Shown: positions 1-11,700, numbered from the stretch's first letter. The stretch: DNA of 64,000 nt from Marasmius tenuissimus (GCA_029532415.1 JAQOTA010000047.1:1302001-1366000), one strand, 5' to 3'. Made by a program: numbers and translations. The notes: a model not told the origin generated them from the sequence alone.

Positions 1-2
1 CT

Positions 3-1496
3 CGTATTTCCAAACGAAAGCAAATTTACGAGTCTATCCTCCACCCTATGCGCCGCCTTCCGCTCGAAGTTCTCACAGAGATCTTTCGTTTTTGCACGTC
101 CGGCTCTTTCACGGACCTGGCGCTTGGACAAAAAAATGTAATGAGGGCATTTCCCGGCAGTCTGGATACCCGCCAGGCACCTTGGGTGCTGGGGCAGGTT
201 TGTCTTCGTTGGAGGCTCCTTACCCTCTCTACGGCGGATTTGTGGACTCGAATTGACATTTCTTGGGATGTAAAACCATTTTCCCTGGATCGCGCCGCCT
301 CATTAGCACATAACCTTGCACTACAGTTGCAGCGCTGCCGAGACCGGCCGTTGGCTGTCTCATATAATTGTGCTGTAGACTCCGACCGAAATCTACGAGC
401 ACAATTCGCCCTGCTCCTGTGTTCGCGGTCTTTTCAGTGGGAGAAGGCCCGTATACAAGGTGACGTAGATGGTCTTGCGCCTCTACGACTCGGCTGTGGG
501 CTTCTTCCTTCATTGAAAGCACTTCACGTTATCATTTTGGATTCTGTGGATGATTGGAGCGAAATGGCGCTGGGTTCGATCCAGGTCTTTGAGCGCTCTC
601 CGAGCCTCCGACACTTTGTTATGAGCGGCGATGCTAGGGCTTTCCTTCAACAGGACAACCAAGTTCCGTGGGGACAGCTTGTCCACTATGTTTTCCGAAA
701 GTCTGACCTGTGGTGGCCGGACCTCGACGACCATTATCAGATCCTTCCTCGGCTCGAGAACGTCCAAGTTTGTGTTTTGGATAGTTCGGTTCCCATCTCC
801 CGAAACCCCAGCCTCCCGCTGCAGAACACCTTGGTACTACGCCACCTTCACACCTTCATCTTAGCCCACGCGGAAGAAGACGAGATGGGAGCGATCGGGC
901 CCTTGTTGAGATGGCTTACCCTGCCCGCCCTGCGTATTTTGCGACTTCCCCTTGGCTTTGATTGTCCAGACGCATTGGTTGAGTTCCTCAACCGTTCCCA
1001 TTGCTCCCTAGAAGAACTCACTATTGTCGAGATAGAGAACAAGCTCGTGGATACAATGCACGACATGATACGGGTCTTTGAGGTCGGATGCTTGCAGAAG
1101 CTCCATACGTTGGGACTCGGAGGGTCTTCGTGGCGGTCGGAGAAGGAGCAGACGGCGTGGGATACCGTTTTCAAGGCTTTGGCCTTCTCGCAGCACTCAG
1201 ACCGACTGCTCCTACCGAAACTGAGACGGCTGATGCTGTACGGGCTTTCCATGACATGGACCGACGGGGCTCTAGTAAATATGATTATATCGCGCCGTGA
1301 GGGTGTCGAAGGTTGGAACACATATCCGCTCGAGAAGGTGATCTTGTGGGATGTCGGGCATTGGGATGACAGGACGGATGAGGCGAGCGAAGCCGAGATG
1401 GGTCAGGTCTTGGCGCTGCGTCAGGATGACTTTTCTTTGCGGGTCGTGCGGGATGAACGTTTAGATTGGTACGAGGTTGATGTGCCATGCTTTTGA
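3..1496 (+). CDS. F-box/LRR-like protein, subfamily 1 (5' partial)
   Basis: The reading frame is open to the window edge, so the 5' end is missing; 497 codons are visible. It opens inside the segment that precedes the F-box in the relatives (ESILHPMRRLPLEVLTEIF). The F-box follows, with the family hallmark of a PGSLDTRQAPWVLGQVC-like block and a WR pair. A long leucine-rich region contains LTLPALRILRLPLGFDCPDA and NRSHCSLEEL, shared with the genes at 1957 and 4089. The C-terminus keeps LDWYEVD. F-box proteins are substrate receptors of SCF (Skp1-cullin-F-box) ubiquitin ligases, so a role in choosing a protein for ubiquitination is inferred; the target is unknown. It is the first of three tandem copies on this strand. 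No internal lesion is seen. Confidence is high for the family and low for any specific function. Confidence 0.85.
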   Translation, partial: RISKRKQIYESILHPMRRLPLEVLTEIFRFCTSGSFTDLALGQKNVMRAFPGSLDTRQAPWVLGQVCLRWRLLTLSTADLWTRIDISWDVKPFSLDRAASLAHNLALQLQRCRDRPLAVSYNCAVDSDRNLRAQFALLLCSRSFQWEKARIQGDVDGLAPLRLGCGLLPSLKALHVIILDSVDDWSEMALGSIQVFERSPSLRHFVMSGDARAFLQQDNQVPWGQLVHYVFRKSDLWWPDLDDHYQILPRLENVQVCVLDSSVPISRNPSLPLQNTLVLRHLHTFILAHAEEDEMGAIGPLLRWLTLPALRILRLPLGFDCPDALVEFLNRSHCSLEELTIVEIENKLVDTMHDMIRVFEVGCLQKLHTLGLGGSSWRSEKEQTAWDTVFKALAFSQHSDRLLLPKLRRLMLYGLSMTWTDGALVNMIISRREGVEGWNTYPLEKVILWDVGHWDDRTDEASEAEMGQVLALRQDDFSLRVVRDERLDWYEVDVPCF

Positions 1497-1956
1497 GGGT
1501 AGTTTTGCGTGTGTTGTAGCTGTATTCACTGTAATGTGGCCACCTCGTGTTCCTGATGTACGGATAGTGATCAAGAGGATGGTAGCATTAATGACCTTAG
1601 GTTTGCATCTGAAAGCCGACTTTATTCGCGAAGACCGTCATATGCGCTGTAGTGCACGTCAGTTCAACGTTTTCGATCAACAAGTGATGGCCATTAAGGG
1701 CCATTGTTCGCGATCCCTGAACAAGCGCCCGTTCCCTTCTTACCTCCGTACCAGTGCCTCATTCTGTCAGATCGCATGAAACACTTGAAAAAGACTCGGT
1801 GTCCCTCCCAGAAATAGGTTCTTAGAGTGCTTCAGGATATTTGAGGACGGTGATTAACTTTGGTGAACATGAATAGGTGCGTACTCCAAGTGACTATTGT
1901 GAAAATCAAGATCATCCTATCAACGACGTCAAACCCTTGCTAGAGATAAAGATTCA
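1497..1956. other. Intergenic spacer with probable leader exon of next F-box gene
   Basis: No independent gene is supported. A GTGCGT donor at 1877 and an acceptor ending at 1957 would form an 81-base leader intron for the next F-box gene. Comparable leader donors stand in front of the copies at 4089, 20427, 23154 and 25724. Confidence 0.4.
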
Positions 1957-3690
1957 GGAACGGTATTCTACAAGTGCGCAGGATGCGGTCTGCAGATTGG
2001 AGATACTCCGCAGGATATATTGCCATTGGAAGAGGCCATCGTTGCGTTATCGAAATCAAATGATCCCCCTTCACCACCCCTTCTGTGCGAAGACATACGC
2101 AGACGCTACGTTGAAGCGTCTGAATGCGTTGCGACACTCGATTTGCAGATCAAAGAGCTCTTCCATGGTCTTGCAGCTCTTCAGGAAGCACGACGTCGAA
2201 TGGTTGAACGCAAACAACTCTGCGCATCCTTCCTACATCCCATCCGTCGACTTCCACCCGAAATCCTTTCAGAGATCTTCAGAATCTGCACGTTCGATGT
2301 GCAGGACGTTACTTTCTGCTACGATGACCAAGCAGAGTACAGACGTTTTCCTGGAAGTCTTAACACGAATAGGGCCCCATGGGTATTGGGGCAGGTGTGC
2401 CGTACGTGGCGGTTTGCGGCTCTTTCAACCAGCGAGCTGTGGGCTAGCATCAACCTTGCCTGGCTACACACACCAGAAAATGCTACAGATTCTCTTAAGT
2501 TCTTGTTGGAGCTTCAGTTGCAGCGTTCCGGAGAATCGCCTCTGGCAATTTCTTTACACACTGGAACTTATCCAGAGGAGCATGTCCGGCGGGAGTTTTT
2601 GACGTCCTTGATTTGCTCACAAATCTCGCGATGGGAGGAAGCTTCGATAGAAGGAGATCCGGGCGGTTTTGCGCCTCTCAGGCCACACCGCAAACTATTA
2701 CCCTCACTGAAAACGCTTCACCTCAGTCTCATATATGATTCGCTCTGGGAAGCAAAACCCCTCTTCGTTTTTGAAAACTCGCCTCTCTTACGCCGGTTTG
2801 TCATGGGAGGGTTTGCCAATTTTTTCCAATCGGAAGGCCAGCTTCCCTGGCGGCAGCTCACTCACTTCGTATCACGCGAGTCTGAGTACTGGTTTCCAGC
2901 CCTCTGGGAACACTATCTCATCCTTCCAAAACTCTGTAATATCGAGGTGTTAGTTCTAGACACCGAGTTCTCCGACAACGATGGTGCGCCGCCCTCCCTC
3001 CACCCGACCCTCGAGCTTCGATATCTGCACACTTTGGTCCTGGTTCACAAAGTAGATCCCGGATTTGAGGATGAGCCGGGAATTAAGCAACTGCTGGACT
3101 GGCTTATCCTACCGGCGTTGCGTATTCTGCGACTTCCTGCTGGCTTTGATTGCCCGGCATCGTTGATCGACTTTTCTAATCGTTCCCGGTGCTCTCTCGA
3201 GGAGTTCACCGTCTTGGATGTGGAACACAATGTGACGACTGCTTCCGCGTATCCCGACGTCTTCGTTGAACTCCTGAAGGCCGATGCGTTGCAGAGTTTG
3301 CATACCTTGCAACTTGGGGGCATGAAATGGGCTCGTAAAAACGAAGGACAGGAGTTGCTGGACACATTTTTTAGAGCTTTGACGACCGGAGGCACGAGTC
3401 CTCTTGTCCTTCCCAAACTCCGTCATGTGGTACTTCATTACACTGATATGGCTTGGGATGATGAAACGTTCGTCGAGATGGTCGCCTCGCGGCGTCGCGT
3501 TCAAACTGAACCCGACATGATCAGTCGTGGAGCGTGTCAGCTAGAGGAGGTTACTTTCTGGAATTTTGGACAGAAAGGTACGAATGTCTTGGATGGGATG
3601 AACAAGAGGAACCAAATGATAGAATTGTGTTCCACCGGATTGATTTGTAACTCGTACTGGGGCGAGTTGGATTGGTACACCATACAGTAG
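1957..3690 (+). CDS. F-box/LRR-like protein with N-terminal CxxC knuckle, subfamily 1
   Basis: The frame is uninterrupted to the stop at 3690. It begins with a knuckle, FYKCAGCGLQIGD (codons from 1966), then a predicted coiled coil (roughly 2100-2220, ending in a VERKQL segment). An F-box follows near 2240-2420, with LPPEILSEIFRIC and an APWVLGQVCRTWR block. A leucine-rich region with LPALRILRLPAGFDCP and the tail LDWYTIQ completes it. There is no in-frame ATG just before the knuckle: the position used as start in the 4089 copy is GTA here. The first in-frame ATG in this exon is at 2200, so translation either starts in an upstream exon spliced at 1957 or begins late. The product is probably an SCF substrate receptor (family knowledge); its target is unknown. 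Confidence 0.8.
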   Translation, partial: GTVFYKCAGCGLQIGDTPQDILPLEEAIVALSKSNDPPSPPLLCEDIRRRYVEASECVATLDLQIKELFHGLAALQEARRRMVERKQLCASFLHPIRRLPPEILSEIFRICTFDVQDVTFCYDDQAEYRRFPGSLNTNRAPWVLGQVCRTWRFAALSTSELWASINLAWLHTPENATDSLKFLLELQLQRSGESPLAISLHTGTYPEEHVRREFLTSLICSQISRWEEASIEGDPGGFAPLRPHRKLLPSLKTLHLSLIYDSLWEAKPLFVFENSPLLRRFVMGGFANFFQSEGQLPWRQLTHFVSRESEYWFPALWEHYLILPKLCNIEVLVLDTEFSDNDGAPPSLHPTLELRYLHTLVLVHKVDPGFEDEPGIKQLLDWLILPALRILRLPAGFDCPASLIDFSNRSRCSLEEFTVLDVEHNVTTASAYPDVFVELLKADALQSLHTLQLGGMKWARKNEGQELLDTFFRALTTGGTSPLVLPKLRHVVLHYTDMAWDDETFVEMVASRRRVQTEPDMISRGACQLEEVTFWNFGQKGTNVLDGMNKRNQMIELCSTGLICNSYWGELDWYTIQ

Positions 3691-4021
3691 TTGAATACTT
3701 AGCTGATCGTACGATTGATATGGGTGCCACAATCTCAGCCTGTCGAACCAGTTATGAACAAGACAGATGGTCAATGCGATCAACACGATTGACCGTACCA
3801 TTCGGTGGTGGTCCGGAGCCTCGGTCCGCAATAATGACGAACGATGAGATTGAGCGCCCGCAAGCGCTCGAGGGCTCTCATAAGAACCACCAGCAGCTGG
3901 ATTGGCCATCCTGCCTCTCATCCTCGAGATCGAACTTAGGTCGCGTACTCAACCGCGATAAATTGAGGACATCGAAGGAGGGTTGCTTTGGTCGGCTTTT
4001 CCCTGGAGTTTGGCGTGAAAG

Positions 4022-4067
4022 GTACGTAGCACACCCTTGTCACTTTTCTCCAACTGACCAGTTTCAG
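4022..4067 (+). other. Putative leader intron of the 4089 F-box gene
   Basis: A GTACGT donor at 4022 and a TTTCAG acceptor ending at 4067 bound a 46-base intron just before the start codon at 4089. Leader introns with similar donors precede the copies at 1957, 20427, 23154 and 25724, so this looks like a shared 5' untranslated exon-intron arrangement. Confidence 0.45.
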
Positions 4068-4088
4068 GCTAGGAATAGCTCTGCAAGA

Positions 4089-5804
4089 ATGCTTTACAGG
4101 TGTCGCGGGTGTTACCTTCAGGTCAAAGGAGACGCGGTGCCTCAGAACGATATATTATTTGAAGAACTATCGACATCGAATATCCCACCTTCTTCGTACA
4201 AGGAATTCCATACTCGATATAACTCAACTTCAGAAACTCTTGAAGCGCTTGAACTACAAATCCGGGAGCTATATGTCAGTTTATCGTCTCTCGAAAAAAC
4301 ACGAGCACATGTAGTCGAGAAGAAACGACTTTATCATTCTATCCTCCATCCTATCCGTCGACTTCCCCCCGAAATCCTTTCAGAGATCTTTCGAATTCGC
4401 TCTTTCGACGAAGTAAACGTTAGGGGAAGGAAAGCTCTGGGTACCCTCGATACCCGCAAGGCACCGTGGACGTTGAGCCAGGTATGCCGCTCTTGGAGGG
4501 CCGTTGCAGCTTGTACACCGGACTTGTGGACAACGATTGACGTACCTTCAAGGGTGGACGGGTTGTCGCTCAAGGGTGCAGCTTTGCTCGAGCAGCTGCT
4601 GTCGCTTCAGTTGGATCGCTCACGGGAACAGCCTTTATCAATCTCCTACCACTCCGACAGTGCCACGAGTATTGCACATGCTCGTCTCCTTGAGAGGTCT
4701 CTCCTGTTGCTTTGCTCGCGGGCGTCTCAGTGGGTGCAAGCACGATTGAAGGGCTACATACCAGGCCTGGCACCCCTCTGTCGCTTCGGTGGGGATTTCT
4801 GCTCGCTGCAAAGCCTCGACGTCCATTTCATGGAGGATGATTGGACATCGGATGCAGTCAGCACATTTCGCGTATTCAAGAATTCCCCATCCCTAAAGCG
4901 GCTCACTTTGCGTGGCGAAGCTGAAGTTCTCCTTCAGGAAGGGGATCAGATTCCCTGGCAGCAGTTGACGTACTACGAAGCACGAGATAGCGAATATTGG
5001 AACCCTGATCTCAACGAGCATTTCCGGATTCTCCCAAAATTGGAGAGGTTGGAAGTCTGTGTCTTGGACTCCGAATATTCCGGTGATTCAGGACCCCCAA
5101 CACGCCCCAGTGGTTACTTGGAGCTTCGTTTCCTTCACACTCTCGTGATTGGCCACGCATTTGACTGTGCATCGAGTTGTGGAATGGACGCATTGTTCAA
5201 CTGGCTGGTCTTACCCGCCCTACGTGTCCTACGACTTCCCGATGGATTCGATTGCCTACCAGAGCTGGTCGCCTGTCTCAACCGATCACGATGCTCCCTC
5301 GAGGAGTTGGCTATGGTTATGGATGGTGATGTGGGATACAGCCGCGACTTTCCTGACAATTTCGTACGTCTCTTAAAGGAGAGTGCATTGCACAACCTCG
5401 AAACCTTGAAATTCAGAAGGATGGTGTGGATCAACGAGGGCATTCAGCAGAAGATGTGGGACGCGGTTTTCGAAACGTTGACTTTGGCCACAAACGATGA
5501 GGCGCTGGTTATGCCTAGACTCCGATCCCTGACACTCGACGGGCGGGTTTACAACATTCCAGCTTCGACGATCGGGAATCACGAAAGACTTTTGGCGATG
5601 GTTTCCTCTAGACGTTCCATTGACCCGGACCTTTCCTGTCGAGGGGCGCGTCGGTTGAAAGAACTCATCTTCTGGAACTTTGGAAAAGAGGGCACCCATC
5701 CGTTGGAGGGGAGTAGCATGGATCAATTGCTGAAAGTTTCTTCCGATGGGTTGGTTTGTAATTGGTACTGGGGCGACTTGGATTGGTACAAGGTCGATGG
5801 GTGA
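4089..5804 (+). CDS. F-box/LRR-like protein with N-terminal CxxC knuckle, subfamily 1
   Basis: A 571-residue intact frame. The ATG at 4089 is preferred over more upstream in-frame codons because it directly precedes the conserved knuckle MLYRCRGCYLQVKGD and follows a likely leader intron. The order is: CxxC knuckle (residues about 4-7), coiled coil (about 40-80), the linker YHSILHPIRRLPPEILSEIF, F-box (about 90-140), then a leucine-rich region. That region carries the family blocks IPWQQLTYYEARDSEYW, LPALRVLRLPDGFDC and NRSRCSLEEL. The tail is LDWYKVDG. It is the third gene of a same-strand tandem with those at 3 and 1957. It is the best-preserved member and a useful reference for the damaged copies elsewhere. 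SCF receptor function is inferred from the F-box; the partner is unknown. Confidence 0.85.
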   Translation: MLYRCRGCYLQVKGDAVPQNDILFEELSTSNIPPSSYKEFHTRYNSTSETLEALELQIRELYVSLSSLEKTRAHVVEKKRLYHSILHPIRRLPPEILSEIFRIRSFDEVNVRGRKALGTLDTRKAPWTLSQVCRSWRAVAACTPDLWTTIDVPSRVDGLSLKGAALLEQLLSLQLDRSREQPLSISYHSDSATSIAHARLLERSLLLLCSRASQWVQARLKGYIPGLAPLCRFGGDFCSLQSLDVHFMEDDWTSDAVSTFRVFKNSPSLKRLTLRGEAEVLLQEGDQIPWQQLTYYEARDSEYWNPDLNEHFRILPKLERLEVCVLDSEYSGDSGPPTRPSGYLELRFLHTLVIGHAFDCASSCGMDALFNWLVLPALRVLRLPDGFDCLPELVACLNRSRCSLEELAMVMDGDVGYSRDFPDNFVRLLKESALHNLETLKFRRMVWINEGIQQKMWDAVFETLTLATNDEALVMPRLRSLTLDGRVYNIPASTIGNHERLLAMVSSRRSIDPDLSCRGARRLKELIFWNFGKEGTHPLEGSSMDQLLKVSSDGLVCNWYWGDLDWYKVDG

Positions 5805-7005
5805 CTTGACTTGGGACTCATAACAAGGTTTGCGCCTGTCGTCTTGACTACCGGGTTGTACTCAGACTTAGGAACTAGACGCAGACCTCCATATCTTACT
5901 CGATAGCGATGGCTGCTTTCCGGTGGCTCACTACGCCAGAGCTTCTTTCGAATCTCGGATACGAAGGCAATTTTCCGCCGCCGGCGGAGCAAAGCAACCT
6001 ACAGTAGTGGGGACTTGGGTCGGTACATTGTTGAACAGTGGCCTTCCCTATTCGTTCGCCTCAAGTGTTCAAATATTTCAATTCCCACATTACAGACTGA
6101 GAGAACCTCAAATGAGCTTTTGGAGTCGTCATCCGGGCTCGGAAAATGGGCTTCGGCCGGCGTCGACCGCCCAGGTTACCGTTCCCACGCATATTCTTCC
6201 ACATCAAGGCATGAAGTCAGGATCTGCATGGACCCATCTGTGAATCCGGTCTTTACCACTTGCAGAGCACTGCGATTCAAGCAACGCGCTCTCTTTTTAC
6301 AATGAAGGTATCACGAAGGCTTATCGAACCGGTCACCGTTTTTCTTTCCGGCGTGATGAATTCAAGTTCGCGTTGCTCAACGGCATCCCTCGTTAGGAGT
6401 CCTACAGTACCGGTAGTAAACGCTATTCAACCTGCATCGTACTGCATCGTACCCTCGCGATACTTTGGGTTCCACTGAATTAGTGACCAAATCATATTTG
6501 GGGTGCTGGAGCTCGAAGAAATTTCTTGGAGCATCTGAATCGGGAATCGGAGGTATGTCAATGTGTCTATACTTCTCCCGCCTGAAGCTCGACAGGTGGC
6601 TCGGTTAGTTCATAGTGGAGCGAGCATAATGCAAGTCCGCTCCGTCGTGCAGGGCTAATTTCTTTGATCCGTTGAACCCTTGCGGTCAAAATCTGATGCA
6701 GTCCCAAGGTCAGTCTGCTCATAACAACACGGAGAATCTGTCTGAGCTCACTGACACGACTAGGCTTCTACATTCTCTGCGTTTTGTGCTTCCCCTCTCG
6801 GGGAAGTGAACGCGTCTCAAGATGGAAAAAGCCCCTCCAGCAATGCAAATCGCGTGAACGCTCCACAGAGTATCCACAAACGATGTACTCAAAATTCTCG
6901 TAAGTTGCGCTGGAGCTAACAGTCAATTCGCGTATTAATTCCCTAGCAACGGTGGAGCAGCTCGCTGTAGCCCCAAAAATAAAGGATTATCGCCTGGTTA
7001 ACTCG
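5805..7005. other. Intergenic, no gene supported
   Basis: Only short open frames without family resemblance occur here. The right-hand end is the promoter region of the secreted-protein gene at 7146. Confidence 0.5.
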
Positions 7006-7014
7006 TATATAAAA
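7006..7014 (+). promoter_or_regulatory. TATA box of the secreted-protein gene
   Basis: TATATAAAA lies 140 bases before the start codon at 7146. It is followed by a pyrimidine-rich stretch and a CA-rich leader typical of strongly expressed fungal genes. Confidence 0.7.
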
Positions 7015-7145
7015 GCCCGAAGGGAGGAGGGAATCGTTCTCATCAGTTCCTTTTCTCTCTTTCCCTCTCAACACTTGATTCTCAATCAAACTTATTATTC
7101 AAACGATCTTCATCACTACAGTCCTTACAAACTCAATCAGTCGTC

Positions 7146-7839
7146 ATGAAGTCCTTCACCGCTGTCCTTGCCATCGCCGCCGTTGTCGTTGCTGTGAGTC
7201 CCGAAGCTGCTCTTTTTCTCCACTGGTAATTCATCACCTTGGCTTTTCCAGATTCCCATCCAAGTCGCTGAGGACCCAGCCGCCGGTGTTTCCTCCGTAG
7301 TGCCTTCGTCCTCGCTCCCTGTCACCCCTCCCACTGGTGCCACTCCTCCCGCTCAGGGTGGTGGTCTTCCTATTGTTGGCGGTATTCTTGACGGCCTCCC
7401 TGTCGTTGGAGGCGTCTCTGGCGGTAAGGGAGGTCTTCCTCTTCGCCGAGGAGAAGAGCCCACCAGCGTGAGCCTCACCACTTCAGGCGCCGTTCCTCCC
7501 CCCACTGGCGCTATCCCTCCCCCTCCTCCTCCTGGTCAGGGTGAAGGATCTGAAGGTCAAGAGGGAGAGGCTGAGGAAGGCGTCGCCACCGTCACTGTTA
7601 CTGTTACTGAGACCGCCAACCCCTCTACCATCGTGGCCTCTGCCACTGAGGTGGCATCCGCCACCGGTACCGCCTCCGAAGCCCTCCCCACCCAGAGCGG
7701 CGAGGTTGCTGTTCCTGTCGAATCTGCTACCGCATCTTCTACTGCTGAGCAAGCCGAGAGCACCGGTACTGGTGAGGTTGAGAAGGTTGATGCTGAAGAG
7801 CCCGAGAGCGAGATTGAGGCCCGCGACGACTGCTTGTAA
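7146..7839 (+). CDS. Small secreted, Pro/Thr/Val-rich cell-surface-type protein
   Basis: Two exons, 7146-7193 and 7252-7839, join in phase 0 across a GTGAGT...CCAG intron and give 211 residues. The first exon is a clean signal peptide (MKSFTAVLAIAAVVVA), so the product should enter the secretory pathway. The mature part is low in complexity: Pro- and Gly-rich repeats (PPTGATPP, PPTGAIPPPPPPGQG), two related GGLPIVGGILDGLPVVGG-like turns, then a Thr/Val stretch (ATVTVTVTET) and a Ser/Thr/Glu-rich acidic tail. A dibasic site (LPLRRGEE) could be cut by a Kex2-type protease. The only cysteine is in the C-terminal DDCL. No catalytic domain is seen. The strong TATA promoter suggests high or inducible expression. 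It could be a wall-associated or effector-like protein; neither is proven. Confidence 0.8.
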
Positions 7840-8771
7840 ATGTGAGCTTATCATTCATTCTACTTCTCAGAACACTCACTGACTCTTTCGCCTTTCACAG
7901 CCATCAATGTTTCATTGTTCACTCATTCACGATATACCCCACACTAGATTCGAGAAGAATATCCAAATTCTTGTAGATTAGTACATTACAATTTCTTGTC
8001 AGCAAGCCTGATATTGCATTCACTATAGTAGAGCCACTATGCAATCTACGCTCATTCATGATTTCCAACTTGACCCACGTTTATTCCTGAGTATCGGAGA
8101 CTTCAGAGACTCACGAGTTCGCCGTTTTGTGGGTGGAATTATTTTTCTCTTGCTCTCTGGGCATGTTAGGCCAGTTCTGACTTTACCCCTGCGATTTCAC
8201 TAGTATGTTAACTTGCCGATCGACGCTATCAGTATCAATTTTCCAGTACATACGGGACGTTCTAAGTCTTCTCACTTCTGATAATGGACAGGTCAGGTAG
8301 AGGCCAAGGAGTGGTACTACACGGCAAGGTCTACGTGTTATAACATACTGCCCGGTTTCAATATAGAGAGGGCTTACAACTCGATGTATGGAGCTTCCTT
8401 GGGCCTCAAGTCTCTGACACTCCTCCAGAATTTTCCGGAACTGAACCCCCATCCCAGTTCAGAGGACTTGAGGCATTGATGGAATTTGTCAAACAGCTTT
8501 CAAGAATCCGCGAAGACCATCGCCACGCAGCTGACTTGCACCGAAATACAAAATCATTGGGATTGGTCTATCCTGAGTGTTACATGCTATGAAATAGGTA
8601 CGTGACTAGGAAGTGCGATGATGGCGATACTAATACAGAACAGGCAGGTTGCGAAACTACGACAATACGGGGGGGACAGCTTGACAGGACAACAAACGAT
8701 TCGATCGAAAATCCGGGCAAGTTCTTATTCAAAAGTAACGACGAGAGAAAGAAGCACAAGAAAACCGGCGT
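7840..8771. other. Intergenic, no gene supported
   Basis: This holds the 3' flank of the secreted-protein gene and the 3' flank of UBR1 on the other strand. Short frames here have no recognisable similarity. Confidence 0.5.
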
Positions 8772-11700
8772 CTAGAGTGTCTCCCATCCTCCTGAGTCTA
8801 GCGAGCTTTCCAGCTTTCTGGCGATGACGGTGGGGATGTTATGGTTCAGCCATGTCTTGCGGACATCTTCCCAGCGTGCATGGTGGAGGTATTGTCTTCG
8901 ACCGCGCCTAAAGGCGAGAGATTCGTTACCGAACTGGATGTCAGAAACAAGAGGGAAAGACAAACCTCATCGAGACATCGACCTCTCCATGAACATCGAG
9001 GTACGGAGACTGCGTGAACGATCCACTGTTCCCATAGAGGTAGAGCACGACGCATCTCTTGATCAAGAAGTAGATCCCCATCGCACCCCCACATCTAAAA
9101 CGAGGAGCACATAAACAACGATAAGTCAAAAAGAGGTGAAACCAACTCACTCTCTCGTATGCATGTTACACTCCCCCCTCCGTTCATCCAGATCCATACA
9201 ACACGTACTCTGGAAACACACAGTCGTTCCACAAAGCAGACATACCGCCGGATCCGGCGGAATAGTGTTGCATCGCTGACAAACCACCGCTTTATCCTGA
9301 TCGACGAAAAGGTTGTCCAACACCATAGGCATCCTGGCAAAGCGATAGATCCCAGGCATATCAAGTGTAACCCCAAAATTGAGCGGAGAGACGGCATGGG
9401 AATGGCCGTAGTGGGCACACCATCCAGAGAGCGCATTTTGCAATGTATCCTGGTTGGGGAGGTCCGCCAATGGTGGTATCCCGAGGAAAGTAAGGAGACG
9501 TCTGTACTCGCATTGCTGGGAGTCGTTGTAGATCTGCAGTGGGAACGCAGATGGAAGTACCGAACGGCACAGGATAGCAGCTTTGCGGAGGAAAGGGAGG
9601 GTAAACGCGTGTAAGAACTTCTCGATGCGAGCTTCACCGAACGTTTCAAAAGCGAGGGTGGCTGTGTGCTCGAAGATGGGTGAATGCCTGACGACCGACA
9701 TGAAGAACATCCTCACGTCTCCAAAGACATCCTCATGAGTGCGACGTGATATATGTGCTGTGTGGATGCCCCGACTCTTGTTCAGAACGAACACTAAACC
9801 GATGACGGTCCGGGCGAGGCAGGCGTAGTATGTCAGCACCAAGACGTGGGGTAATATCTCTGGTGCAACAGCGGCGGTCTCGACAAGCACTGTGAAAGGA
9901 TCCCTAAGAAGGAGCGGGAACGAGAACGAAGTCAACGAGCTTCGACTCCATTCAGGTAAGAGCCGCTTGATGATCGCCTGACGCATCGCATCGCGCCCTT
10001 CGTCTGGTCGATTCTTGAAATGCAGTCCCGCAAGCTTCACCAATATCGTCAAGAGCCCGCGAATCATCTTCATCTGCGCATCCGACAAGTTCTCCAAAAC
10101 CAGCCCACCTCGCGAATCAACGCCACGCAAAGCAATTTCGATGCACCCAACGGAGTATCCGACAAGCTCCTCAGGCAAATAGATCCCAGCTCCCCGCTCA
10201 CCAAGCTCCGGTTCATGTCGCTCTCGGAGATGCCGCGTTTGTTGCGACAGAGATTTCGAGACCGCCATAACAGTATCGACCATCTTCATGGGATCACCAC
10301 CCTCAATCCTCTCCTGACTCCTCACCAATGCCGAATAGGCCGAATCCTGCGCACTCCAAAATACGAACTCCCCAGTTCCATTCCTAAACTGTAACGACTC
10401 CAACTGGGGGTCGGGTTTCGACTTGAGAATGCTGATCCCAGCGGATCTGATCCAATCCGCAAACGGGACAGTGTTCAGGGAGGTATTCGGAGGATTCGTG
10501 ACCGGTATGATGACGTTCCCTAGACTCTTGCACAACGGACAGATGTACTCCTTCCGGGGTATCGTCTCTGGATGATTTCTTGTCGACTGCGCTCGATGCC
10601 GTTGCCGGATGGACACACTGTAGACCTGGAAGCACTCGAGATGCATCATATGGCTACACACAGACGCGTGCAGCCCAAACCGAGTGTACTGATTCGGGAA
10701 ACCCTCGTAGTTGGGCGACGTCCCAGCCTTTTCATCAAGTGCATCGGCATCTCGAGGAGGGAACGTCGGCGGTCCCGAAGAGAGCGGGCGATCCATCGAC
10801 GAAGGTGATTGCAAAACCGAATTCAAAAAGCTCGTATGCCCGTCCGGTTGACGACGAATAAACCGGCTGGGTTGGACCATACCCAACGATCCAAACGACT
10901 TCGACGAGTTGAGGTCTTCCTGACAGACGATACAAGTTCCGTACGAGACTTCCTGCTGTTCGGCATCCAACATGTCCTCGTCTTCTTCGTCATCTATATC
11001 ATCAAAGTTGATAGCAAAGCTCGCCTGCTGCTGCTTCATCTGCTTGATGATAGCCTCTTGTCGAGCCTTCGCCGCCTTCTTCTTCATCTCCTCCGGATCC
11101 GGTGTACCTTCCAAAACGCTCGGCACGAACCTCCTACTCTGAACTTCGAGCTGCGCATGCTTCTCGATATTATCCAGTATCCACCCAACACGGCCCTTGT
11201 ACGGTTTGAAATTATCGTTATGCTCCAAAGCACACAAAACGTCGATGAGTGTCTTCTCCTCCTCGAACGCCTTGACAGCAGACAACCGGCAGAATATCAC
11301 CGCACGTTCCACGATCGCCAGCATAATCAAATGCAGCACCTGGTCCAAAATCGCTTCGCTCGATGGAGGCGCTGTAGAAGAAACCGCCGTAACGACCAAG
11401 ACGTTGTATATCGAATAGAACATGACCTGCAACAACGCCTCTGACTCGAACGTCGACGTGATAATCGAATACGGCCCGACGCTGATCTCCATAGGTTTCG
11501 GAACCCAAACTGGGTCAGGCTGATCTGGGTTCTTCTTTTTGAGCCGGTTCCTCAGGATAACTTCCACCTCCTCACGCTTATTCCGAGTGTAGTGGTAGAA
11601 GAATGGGTTGACCTCGTCGTAAACCTCGTCTTTCAACTCGTACGAGCCCGTGTCTGAGGTCGATTCGGGTGGTCGGAAGGTAGCAACATCCTTCAGGACC

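Noticed and set aside
2020..2022. A start codon at 2020 for the second F-box gene
   Set aside because: The codon is TTG, and the conserved knuckle lies upstream in the same frame.
7483..7882. Long frames overlapping the secreted protein in other frames and on the other strand
   Set aside because: They are shadows of its low-complexity GC-rich repeats, with no start context or family similarity.
9095..11508. Several antisense and alternate frames inside UBR1
   Set aside because: They run opposite to or across a well-supported conserved coding exon.
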